This document shows positions 1-36,400 of a DNA stretch of 64,000 nt, one piece after another. Source of the DNA: Daphnia pulex. Taxonomy: Eukaryota > Arthropoda > Branchiopoda > Diplostraca > Daphniidae. Position 1 is the first letter of the stretch; each line of letters opens with the position of its first letter. The stretch lies in assembly GCF_021134715.1 (NCBI RefSeq), contig NC_060021.1:11502501-11566500 (forward strand), read 5' to 3'. A model generated the notes under the pieces. That model did not search any database. It had not been told where the DNA came from and saw only the letters and a list, made by a program, of their open reading frames with translations. The position numbers and the translations under genes were made by a program.

Positions 1-1418
1 GGCAGGCACTCCCGGGGCCGGCCACATTTAAAAAATTAACAAGTCGGTCGATGCAGCGGAAGAAGAAAAAAGTCAAGTGACAAAGGTCGCACAATCCCCT
101 TTTGAATGTGCCCCTCTCGGTTTTAATAGATTCAATCAATGTCCCCCCTCCCTCCGGCGCAAAGTGCGTGTTGATATTGACGCAATAGTGTAACACAGGG
201 TCGCGCCTGGTCTCCTTTTGAAACGCAAATGAATTTCTTCTTTACGTGACGCTCATTTTCGTCCCTCAGCAGCCAACCATGTTACCCCCCAGGCCCGAAA
301 ACTAGACAAGCTATGAATTCATAGTCGGATGGATGACTCTTGCTCGCTGAGCCATCGTCAGCAGACCTTTATACGGTGGAAGAGCTGCTGACGGCTATGG
401 GAATAATAACGCAGGGATTCGTGAAAAATGTAAAATTCATTATTGTATATTTTCGGGACGATGCTCAGAAGGGCGCCCAGCCATCACGCACGAGCGTGCC
501 TTCGATGGACTTCTTGTTTTATTGATAAAGGCAACTGAATCTGTTGGTTTCACCCCTAGCAACCGTTGTTGTTAGACTGGCTATTGTTGCACCGGCTGCA
601 TGTACAGTCGCTCTCCGCTCCGCCTCACACATACGTATGACCCAACTTTTCGGCTCGGGCCCAACCAACCCCAAAAGGGCCAGTACGAATATCAATGAAC
701 AGGCGAAACCCTAAACGTGCTGCTACCTCTCTTTTCGTGATTGCCAATGAAGACTTTCAATTGCGGGACTCCCTTAAAAAAATGAAAAAAAAAAAAAAAA
801 AGAGTGCGGTTCCGGTCTATATATACTTCTTCTTCTCCTCCTCTGTAAGGCCTTAATATTTAAAGTGATGGGTGATCCAGCGGATGCCAGAAAGAAAAGA
901 GAGAGAGAAAGAAAGTCGATTTGATATTTAAAAACATACCTGCACGAAACTGCGGCATCTGACAGTTCTGCTGAGGAGTTTCCAACTTACTCACGTAGTT
1001 TAGTGCTGATGATCCCATCCAGCGTTTATTTTTTTAAATTATTTTTTAGGAGGTGGATCCTTCCCAGGGGAAGTAAGAAAGAGATAGAGGGTTCTTTGCA
1101 GGGACGTCGGTTATCGACCTGGAATACAATGTACTATGCTGGATGTCTAGTGTACTGTATGTGTGTGCATGCGGATGGCGAAGAGAGAGAGAGAGCGAGA
1201 GAGAAAAGGGGGCAGCAGAGTTGCGCCAGCCCAGTCGCTTGGTAAAGTCTCGACGCAACTAGGCGAAGAACACAAACTCCTCCCACTTTCCCTTTCAAGG
1301 AATCGCTAGCGACGCCGTCCGCACTGCCAGGAACACGGCAGTCTGTCGTGGTACGTTGGTCAGATAACGACAACGACCACTCACACACACAAGGGTGTGT
1401 GTCCGTGCAATATTTTTC

Positions 1419-1449
1419 GTGTGTGTGTGTCTGTGTGTGTGTGTGTGTG
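1419..1449. repeat. GT dinucleotide microsatellite
   Basis: An interrupted GT run lies in the unc-13 5' flank. It is the sole cause of several spurious frames on both strands that encode Val-Cys or Thr-His repeats. Confidence 0.85.
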
Positions 1450-1710
1450 CTTCTCTTTCGTCTGTGCTGTGCGCGCCCCATGTGTTTCTGTGAATTCTCA
1501 TCCGGAATTGCGCTTGCTCCACTGGATAATACTTTTAGACATTTCACGGGTCGACAGAGCGCAATGTATTGCCATTTTTCTTGTATAATTTTCGCGAGAT
1601 GCTCACTCTTGTGAAAACAACAACTTTTGTTCTTATATTGATTACGATTGTTGTGGGTGTATAAAGCTTCTTTCCCGTCACGGGACGGATCGATGATTCC
1701 GGCCGTCTTT

Positions 1711-1741
1711 GCTCTCTCTCTCTTTCTCTCTTTCTCTCTCT
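1711..1741. repeat. CT-rich microsatellite
   Basis: A CT run interrupted by single extra T residues lies in the unc-13 5' flank. It produces low-complexity serine/leucine frames on the plus strand and arginine/glutamate frames on the minus strand. Confidence 0.8.
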
Positions 1742-3529
1742 ACTCCGCGCTCAATTGCCTCCAATGTCTCAAAGACTAGGCGACCAGACGGCAAACACAC
1801 ACACAAATTCAAATTTGCATCCGTGAAAGAGACAGCACGCAAGCTTTTCACCCAGACTTTCCATCTTGTCATGTTAGCCGTCTGCCGTTGTTGATATTGC
1901 GGGACGTCCTTTTACTTGCTCGCCCTATGTGTGTGTGTGTGCTCGCCCATTTTCCTTGCTAAAAGTGTTTGGCTTTTGTAATCTCTCTCCTTGAACTCGT
2001 CGCCGATCGATTGTGGCAGCAAAGTCCGGGAATTTCCTAGTAAACACAGCAGCAGTCCGCGGGGCCATATACACACACAGCATGTCCGGTTGGAGGGGGG
2101 GAGGGTATCACAGGCAACGAGTTTTGACATGTTTTGTGACATTATAGAGAAAACTAAAATAACATGTGTCACAACTTTGAGCAAAGAACTTTTCTTCTTT
2201 TTTTGAGCCATCCAAACTCTACTTTACTACAAGTATAGCACTAAAAATAAAACTCCCAACCCCCGTCGGTTGATTCGTAAATTTCGTGCCTTCTCGGCCG
2301 ATTGCGATCGCTTTTTATCGGCTAAAACGAAAAACCTGGTTGACGGTTTATATAGATTTATCAATCAGCTGTTTTCTTTTCTTTGTTGGTTTTGTTTTCT
2401 AGCGATTTGAGGCGTATTATGCATTCCACTATATTTCACGACAACATGTGGGTTGCACACAAACGCCAAAAGACGCCCAGTTAGAGGATAATAATTCATG
2501 AAAGCAAACGTCACTGCGCGACCCATTCCGTGTGCCCGAAATTCGAGTCGACTACTACCATTACCGACCATTTTGATTATGTTTATTTATTTTTCTTTTC
2601 TTTTTGAGCGCGAGAGGTTAAATGGGATGCTGTCGTGTCGCCTAGTCGTTTGTTTTGTGCGCATTGAAACTTCCGCATTGGGGCTGAGATCTCTCTCTCT
2701 GCTGCCATTATGCACAGCAGCTCCGCCCAGTTTCTCCCCATTTGGAATTTGAATGAGTGTCTGTCTCTCTCTATAGTGTCTGTAGTATAGTACGCCAGAA
2801 TAGAGAGTTTCCCACAGTTGCGAGTTAGACAGTGTCTCATCGTATTCATTCGCTTGAATGGATTGCTAGAGTACACACACATCGAAAGTGACCAAAAACC
2901 CAAAATAGTTTTTTTTTCCCGTCGAAAGAGTCAAAGAGACAAGAGAGAGATGACGGAAAGATTTCATTTGATCGTCGCAAAGACGTCAAAAGTTCTCTCT
3001 CCTTGAAAAGTCAATAAAGAATCGAGGCGTGTTCGTCTTTGGTGAACCGGAAAGAAGCCACCCGAAAAAAAAAGAAAAAAGAAAGATGATGATTTGGTTT
3101 CCAATCTCGATTTTTATCTTTAGCCGTTTCTTCTCCTTTTTCTGCAACATTTTTTTTTTCTTCTATTCTTTTCTCCTTTTCGGACAAAAGTTGCGCCATG
3201 TCATCCTATCCGACAGCCAAAGCCGGTTAATATTATCTACGCTGTCGTCTTCATCTACGTCAAGTGTCAACAAGACTGTAAACTAAAGAGACGACTCTAT
3301 CGCTCGAGTGGCCCTGTGTGCGTTTCCCCCCTTGGCAGCCGATCGATTTCCCATTGGTGTAATGCGGTTGCGTTGGCCGCCTCATGTTGCACTAGCCATG
3401 GTTGACCTTCTTCTTCGTCTGTGTGGCCGCCGACTCGATTGAAGTCGTCGATAAGAAGGGAGGAAGGGGTGGAAAATCTGATCAGGTCATGAACACCCAT
3501 AAGCCCCGATCATCACAGCACCATGACGA

Positions 3530-28509
<24,980 letters not shown>

Positions 28510-31500
28510 AATCGCATTCAATTCCCGGGACGTCACGGTTTAGTTCTGTAATTAACTCCATGTTTGTACCTTACGTCTTCCATTCTGGAGCCACGCGGAT
28601 TGTTTGAGTGAGAGGGAGAGGGGGGGGATGAGAATAAGCTCCACGATTCGTTCTTTCTTTGTATCGCACTGATGGATGAGGAACTAGAGGATTGACAAAC
28701 AAATTGACGGTAAAACCTTGTTCGATTCGGACAAAGGGCGGGCCGCTCAGTATTGATGGTGGGACCAAAAACTATTCAACAAAACGTCGTATAAATCGTG
28801 GCAGATAATTGTATTATGAATCTGTCTGAGAGAGAGGGAAGGCGAGTGTTGGAGGAGAGTGCAGTCTTGTATAATTTCATCAATCAATGTCATTCGTCCA
28901 CTCTCATTTGATTCACCCTTATATTCCCCCCCCCCTTACAACTAGACAAGGTGTGTCTAAATTGGATTTTCACTTTCCCGATCATTTGAATGTTTTCTTC
29001 GAGTGTGAATGCGTGCCTTTTTCTATGTGCTGCGATTGTGAACACCTGAACGTCAACTAAAGTGACAGCCACACCCAAATTACCCAGGAATGCCTGTAAA
29101 AATTTCTGTCTCCCTGCCGTGTACAAAAAGAAAATTAGGAATAATTCGCACGGTTACTCTTTCTCTCTCTCTCTCTTTAAAAAACAAAAACAACAAAAAA
29201 GAAACAAATTTTTTTTTTACAATTCTTTTTGCTACGACGTGGTGACTCGGTATATATATATATCTCTATCATCCATATCAGCGTGATTGTGTGCTCTTTT
29301 TTTTCCCCACTTCATCGTTCGCTCGTTCATCAGTGGCCACTGGACGTTCAATATTTGATTTCCGTTTTCTTTCTCTCTCCGTGTTTTCACTCTCTGTCTG
29401 TGTCATTCTTGATATTATAAAACATTCCGGATCAATATCCTTCCCCCCCCCTCCCGAACTCCCCCTCCTTCCGTTCATTGAATCATTCGTATCACACTTA
29501 TATAACACTTTCAAGTTGAAGTCGTCTCCCGCCCAACAACAACAACAAAAAAAGGAACATATTAAATAGTAATAATAATAAATTCTCCAAGTGTCCTCAA
29601 CATCGTGAAAATTGTCTACTGACATTCCGGGTTTTTGCTGAGACCCTTTTTCTGCGTTATAGACCCCCCTAAGAAATTGATCGTGATGACTTTCCACACA
29701 ACATTTCCCGTCTGAAAGAGGAAGTTAAAGAAACAACTTTTGTTTTTCTTTCCATTTTTGAACTTGTTAATGCACAAAGACAAGAAAAACCTTTTTCCTT
29801 ATTATTCATGTCACAATGTTTGCTCTATTCATTCCATCTTTTTTCTCTCTTATATAGCGAGACGTGTTATCCTCCCTCCAACCCCCCCTCCCCTCCCCGC
29901 AAGCCGTCTTATATCATTGCGTAAAGTGGTGTCACATTATAACGACCAGACTAACGACCTTCTTCCCACCTTCGGCGCGCGACAAACACCGACACAGACG
30001 CCCACGTTAACCGCGCCCAATAAAGTTACCCCCCTCACCCCACACACACACACATACACATTACACAACTCTCGTGCCGTTTCTAATCTATACCTAAATT
30101 TATAAAAATAAAAAAAATACCCACTTTTCGGTCAACGTGATGTGTTGTGTCCTGTACATCTTGTTTAACTATTTTTCATTTTTTTATTTTCTTCCTCTCG
30201 CTCTCTCTCCATCCTTTCCCCCCTTCGCTGTAATTACCAACGCTATACATTACGAGATAAAAATAAAAATTACTCCATATTTCAGTGGATGGCCTTATAC
30301 TTTTTTGGAATCCCTTCGCCATAGCGCGGGAGTCTTGATTGAAGGAATAATTAAAAACAAAAAAATAAGAATAGATGTGATGATAATTCATTCACGACCG
30401 TTGGAATAAATACTCGGCGATAAGCTCCTGCTGGAAGACATCCAGTTGCTGGCATACACCTACTGCATAAGATATCCTTTCAGAGTCCCAACTGTCAACC
30501 GGAAGGAGATCTTGATAACCTAGTCATGAGTATAACCTTCTCATAAATTCTGTTCTCTCCAGTGCAGGCGGCTTCTCTCGACTCCGTCAAACTATTCTCC
30601 GATTCCCGTTTCTCCCGTGACTATATTTCCGTCCTGCTTTTGCCCGCCAGGTCCAGAGCCAATGAATATTTGAATAGATCCCCGCGCCATCGCGTTATAC
30701 CTTATTCCAAAAACTCATCGATCGCGTTTCGGTTGCGACGACGTTCATCTCAAGGAAAAGAGAGACAAATCTTACACGGATGGATAGGTTAACTATAACT
30801 ATACATATATATAACATCAGTCAGTCAACGTCATGTCGTCACATCACAACGAAGATGTTGCCAGCGGTCTTCTTTCCGTCTCAGCATCTGCATGCGTAAA
30901 CTCCTCGAGGGATTAAGTGGAGCGGCAAAAACAATACGCCAAACGCGTGGGTCGATCTCAGCCTATACGAACTAACAAGAATTTCGACAGTGGCAGCACA
31001 TGTGTTTCCGACATATAGTTTTGCGGCGCTGCAACTACATAACTACACACTCAACGGAATTGAAACGTCACGTCAGATATCGGCCATTGACAGGTTTGAT
31101 CGTTCCAGCTGTTTGTATTTTACGTCCTCCTCGGCATTGGGTTTTCAATGCCGCAATCGCTTATTCATGACTGCTGGTGGGAATTCTACAGGAAAAAAAA
31201 AAACAAGTTTCCAAATGAGTTTAGGTGCGCTGTAGACACAGTCAAACCTACACGCCGGATGTCGTTCGGCTCCTGACACCTCCTGCAGGGGAATAAGTTG
31301 GCGCCTTGGAAAATGGGAACTGTTATTATCATACGCTGCCGAATAAACAAGGCGTCAGACAAACAAACCGCACCGTGGGCTGGGCATGATATGAACTGTG
31401 TGTATAATGGATAGCTGTGAGAGACGTATACGTATAGTTCAGAGTTCAGTACAGTACAATAAAGCAAAGGCCTATATACTCTATATAATACGCCGTGGGC

Positions 31501-32174
31501 AGTTATACACAAAAAAATGTCAGATGAATATTCTAGAAAGAAACGTATACAAGAGAGTAACACTGGGAGAAAGAGAGAGAGAGAAAGACAGATAGAATTA
31601 GAGAGAGAGAGAGAAATATATGGAAACCGAAAAATGGATAGCGGAAGCATGGGAAGCCTCATATAATAGTGTATTGGTGAACCGTTAACATAAAATGATA
31701 GCGCCCTATCCAGTTTCATGTATAGAGGTATTTGGTTGGATATATACGATGAGAGGATACATATGGCGATGAGACAAACATGCCACAGGAGCGAAATAGG
31801 AGAGTATTATTTATTATTTCCAACTGAAGTGTATAGAAGTTGTTGACAAGTGGCAAACATATATATAAAGGTTATATCGTCAAGACAACAGAAGAAATAA
31901 GATGAACCAATAAAGCCATGATCTATGGATAAAAAGTTACAAGAATTCGCTTCCTTTCTTTTCGATACTTTTCTGTCTATTCACCCCCGGAGCAAGTCCA
32001 AATTTATATTTTTTTTTTCAAGTCAATTTTGTTTAGAATTTTTTTCTTTTTAATTATTATTTCGAGTACAGCCATTTTTAAATTGTATATTACATCCTGC
32101 TTAGAACGTGAGAGAATTGGGGAAGCTGTAGCGTCATGATCGTCATGAGAGGAGAACAGCGCGGAACCATCAAT
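28510..32174. other. unc-13 3' UTR-like region and intergenic DNA
   Basis: This follows the unc-13 stop. Plus-strand AATAAA signals lie at 29577-29582, 30019-30024 and 30405-30410, any of which could end the messenger. The rest is AT-rich with CT and TA simple repeats. Bases from about 30.5 to 32.17 kb hold no coding segment I can support; they separate the convergent 3' ends of unc-13 and the allatotropin gene. Confidence 0.55.
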
Positions 32175-33279
32175 TCAATCTTCCCGCTGTTGCTGTAGCG
32201 ATGTCATCATTTCTTGAGATGTCACCTGACCGTCGCCGTTGTGATCCAGCAAATGCTCCACCATGTAGCGGATCACGTCCGGCTTATTTTGCAGGTAGTT
32301 CACCAGCCAGTCCACAGGGAAACTGCATTTAATTTAATCAGCGTCAAGATAACGCGCATAATAGACGAGGAAAAATGGTTACATCGCATAGCGAACACGC
32401 ATAAATGATAACTTTGTGGATTCTGACGGAAGAAAAACTAAGCAGGGAAATGGAAGTGCAGTATAAGGCTAATGCTATACTTTACAGTTACTAGGAATTA
32501 CAAAAACACAAACAAACAAACAAAAAACCTACCCACTCTACGTATATAACTTATTCTTTAACTGCAGTGGCGTATAGGTATATGCTCGCTGTATACAAAC
32601 CAGCCAAGCATCCGTGCCGAACTCAAAGTTCAACAAGAAAGCGGATCAATGTATCCGGATATTTCCATATTTAATGTCGTTAACAACGAGTAGCTCAAAA
32701 AAGGAATCTGACTCGATGATGATTTAAAAATGGGCCGGTAACTAGGAAAGATCTATTTTAATAAAGGAAAGGATTCTCCGAAACAACCACGAGATCTCAC
32801 ACTCCCATAACAAAATCTATGTGTTGAAAAAGTACATGTATATAAAGTTCAGCTACTAGAAACCCAATTAGAATATCGGAGAGTGAACGTGATGTTTTAT
32901 AAGAATATCAAAATAAAACAAATGGAATACAAAGGGCAATCAATAAATCAAAAGAAAAATCAAAGAGTATGTAGAGAAATTATTCTTACACGTCGGGATC
33001 GCTGCTTGGATTTTCCTCCTGCTGTTGCATCATCTGTTCGGCTGCATCTTGGAAGGAGTTGAAATTTGATAGTGACGGAGCGCGTTTACCGAAGCCCCTC
33101 GCCGTCGCCAGGCCGACCGTTTTGAAACCGCGCCGACTTCTAAAGTCGCGCTGGTTGTTGACGCTGCTGCTGGTGTAGTCGGCGGGATGTGGCGCGGCTT
33201 CGACTGCTGTCGTCAAAATCATCAGGCCTATCAATCCCCATCCGGCCAGTACCATCAGAAACGCACCTTTCCCTTTCAT
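32175..33279 (-). CDS. AT: Allatotropin-like neuropeptide precursor (145 aa)
   Basis: The two coding exons are 33279-32990 and 32322-32175, joined GT-AG in phase (290+148 nt). The precursor starts with a signal peptide (residues 1 to about 28, hydrophobic core LMVLAGWGLIGLMI, likely cleavage after VEA). A single peptide GFKTVGLATARGF follows RR and precedes GKR, so it would be C-terminally amidated. The TARGF-amide ending and GFK start are hallmarks of arthropod allatotropins (Manduca: GFKNVEMMTARGF-amide). Allatotropins are secreted peptides first known for stimulating juvenile-hormone synthesis, and also act on muscle and heart. The second exon encodes a tail with VDWLVNYLQNKPDVIRYMVE and a DHNGDGQVTSQEM motif resembling one EF-hand loop. 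The start ATG lies one base after a CAG acceptor, implying a non-coding first exon upstream. Confidence 0.9.
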
Positions 33280-33454
33280 CCTGCAGGGGCGGACGGAAAC
33301 AAGTTAATCAAAACATCTAAGACCAAACTTCATCATCATCGCACTGCGTGACCCTGACTGTCGTCACATCACTCACAACTAATATACGCAGCGAATAATC
33401 TATAGACCAAGACCGGCCGGAGGAATAATCAATCCTGAATGAACTCGGCTTATA
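33280..33454 (-). promoter_or_regulatory. Allatotropin promoter (TATA box) and non-coding first exon
   Basis: On the minus strand TATAAG occurs at 33454-33449, placing initiation near 33424. A donor (GTT|GTGAGT) at 33376-33375 and the acceptor ending at 33281 would define a first exon of about 48 nt and an intron of about 95 nt, with the coding exon beginning one base before the ATG. Spacing and signals agree, but no initiator or transcript evidence is available. Confidence 0.45.
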
Positions 33455-36400
33455 AGAGAGTCGCGGTCTAAAAAGAATCGGGCTATTGTTTTAAGTACGT
33501 AGATCATTACGTGATCGATAAAGCTCGCCACCGCCGAATGTACGCAGGCAAACGGAAACTACGGCGCCGACTCGGCCAGTCGGCCGCTAATTTCTCACCA
33601 ACCATCTTCAGCTCCCATTCGATAGGGGATGTGCTGGTTGACATTTATTCCACAAGCTAAAAAAAAAACCCTTATTATGCTTCCGGCACGTTTCTCCAGA
33701 AAACACTTGTTATACAGACATTTTCTCGCCCCAGGGCGACTAAGCGCGCTATCCGTGAAATATATTTGGAGTTGGGTTTCCCGACCTGATACGGTGCAGT
33801 TTCAAAGTTTGAGATTTCTCCGATGCTAACTTTCTGATTCGCCGTACAGCGGTTGTTATCAACAGAATTCAAAATCCAAATTAGCTTTCTATATATACGT
33901 TGTAGCTAATTAACGGAAGGGACAGACGCTAGCGCAACAAGTTTACAGCAAACGGGACGTTTTCACGCACAGGTGGATCTCCACCGATTCCTAAGCCAAT
34001 TTGGTGATAATGAATCTTGCGAAACTTTGTTGTAATGCTCTCTAGTATTCTTGGGTTTCCAGCTTTGAAAAGTTAATGTTACGTTTACACTCCCGTGTTA
34101 TAGTAACGCCTCTCAGCAATTAACATAATTAATTAGTCAACATTTATTGCTGGCGCAAATAATTGAGCATGATTTAAATCATTTTTCGTTTGCAAGTCAT
34201 AGACTGAATCACAATTAGTCAATTACGAAGTGAAGTCACGTAATAGCACTTGATGATATGATATTTAAATGATGGGGGATATATGCTAGCTAGGATTGCA
34301 GATAATGCTTTGCGACTAAGCGCATTACAAGACCAGTCTAGTTGAATCAGACTACATCCAGCAATGGCCCTTGGTCGAGTTCGTTCGTGCCTTGACTGGC
34401 GAATAGAACCTTTATATAGAAGAGGTACTAGCCGTCCACACAGCGGAAATTGATGGATGGCTAACTGGAATTGATCCGCAGAAATGTCATTAGCCAGCTT
34501 TTGACGGTTATAATATACGTCAAAGATACCAAATCAAATAACCAGCAGTCCCCATTTAGAGAATAGGAGAGTGAGGTTCCTTCTGGATTCATAGAACTGA
34601 TGCTTTCAACTTTCAATTTTATGACTCTACTGATGCTAATACCATCCGTTCGCATTCGCCTATAAGTTTCATTAGCCCTAGCATGCGACTCTATGGCCTC
34701 GTAAAGGTTTATACTAACAATAATGATTTCTTAATACAAGGATCGATCGGGAAATTTTTCCATCTAAGGAAACCTTATTCTAAATTGAACACAACACGAT
34801 GATTGAGTGACACCTTTGGCTGGCTTTGCACTCAAAACTCGTACATTTCACTACGGAGTACGCTCTAAAGGACTCCCCCGCACTCCATCCTTACTTTTCC
34901 TTTACCCTCTATTATTTCAAAGAAGCAGCATTCGTATACGGAGCTTTTAAAAGCTAATTCGATTAGGTTTTGATGGAATGACTGATGAGGGCAGAAAGGG
35001 TTTTTTTTTTCACCTGTGCTGGTTCATCTCCCCAGAGTACGTCCACACCGCTCAGGCCGGTTGAAATTTTACATGAGGAATATAATATTCAACTGTATGT
35101 TGGTATAGTCAAGTCAAAGTCAAGTCCGAATTTCAGTCAAGTCAGCGTTTTCGTCAGAATCGGAGATTTTCGCATTCAGGTCGTTCTGCCCTATTTCAAC
35201 CACTACTCTGTATGCACCCCCAAACCCCAAATGAAATCCCCCCGATAGTCGTAAAATGCCTATTCAAGTTCCGTTTGAAGTTTGAATTTGTACTGAACCT
35301 CGTACCGCATCAAATGGCTATTGTTGTCAATGACGGAATTGTCAAGTCAACCTACGCACTTTCTTTTTTCTAGTCTCAAAAACAAACAAACAAGCAAAAA
35401 AATAATAAATGCATCACCATAGATTTCCCGTTTAATCTCTCGATTTTTTTTTGTGGATTACTGGTTAAGTCTTATACTATGTATAGAGGGCAAACACTAA
35501 AAGGATTTAAGTCTCCGAAAGGATTCTTGAGGATCGTCGACATGTTCATAACTTTTATGTTAACAGATGGCTGGTATATAAGTAAACTTGACAGATATTT
35601 AATATTGTGTAATCACCGATATGGTATCACAACCTACTCTCGGCGGCGCAAGGGTTTTCCTGGAATATCGCCCTGCAGGTTCGATCGTGTAACAGTTTGC
35701 TATATCTACACGGTTATTGCCTTTTCTCCAACGAGCGTTGATAATTCTCAGATTGAAACTTGAAATTATTTTTTTCAATTTGGGCCTTGTCGGATTACAA
35801 ATCGTCGGTGTTGAATAATAGGTGTGGTGGTGCTACTTTACCTTATAAATGTCGGAGTGTTGGGTGATGTGGGGAAAAACAGTCGCTCGATGAAGAATCA
35901 CGAATATGTATATTTGAATTCAGATGCTGAAGAGAGAGAGACTGAGAGGGAGACTGGGCGACGAGAACGGAACAGTTACCAGACGCAGGTTGAAGAAGAT
36001 GTGTCGCCCTGGCGTGTTCCAGCAGCCGCTGTTATATGGTGACCTCACGAGCTCGTATATTGCTCTCTCGGCGCTAGTTGCGTTCACAGCCGGGAGATCC
36101 TGCGACCAATCAGCAGTCGCCGCCCACTTGGCTTTCCCGTCAGTCTCCTCCTCTTCCTTCACTTGTCGAATGCTTCCTCCAAGCGCCACAGCTTCCCGAA
36201 AAGAATGCGCACGGAGGGGGCATTGTTGCATCGTCGAATCTTTATAATCCTCGACGATTGACGTCATAATTTGTTATCTCGCATATATACGACATACACT
36301 CTTGTTGTTGGCTGTTACTTATTGTTAGGAGGATATGTTGGACTGTAACGCATAAGACACAATGATATTCATCGAAAAATTATTACCACCAGCAAGAGTG

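Larger units (their letters stand above)
1..3529. other. 5' flank / possible 5' UTR of unc-13; no protein gene seen
   Basis: This stretch holds no open frame with recognisable protein similarity. It is rich in simple sequence: a poly-A run near 780-800, GT/CA repeats near 1419-1449, CT repeats near 1711-1741 and many CT/GA tracts. Short frames here encode only low-complexity serine/leucine or histidine/threonine strings that follow the microsatellites. It ends directly at the start codon of the large unc-13 exon, so it probably contains the promoter and the untranslated leader of the long isoform. I could not place the transcription start or any upstream exon. Confidence 0.5.

Noticed and set aside
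1134-1614. Overlapping frames encoding Thr-His and Val-Cys repeats
   Set aside because: They are produced by CA/GT microsatellites on either strand and show no domain.
35640-35690. GGTTCGATC word resembling a tRNA B box
   Set aside because: No A box at the correct distance and no cloverleaf; chance match.
35920-36267. Overlapping frames of about 107 and 115 codons on opposite strands
   Set aside because: Both strands are open over the same bases and neither shows similarity. Part derives from a GAGAGA repeat.
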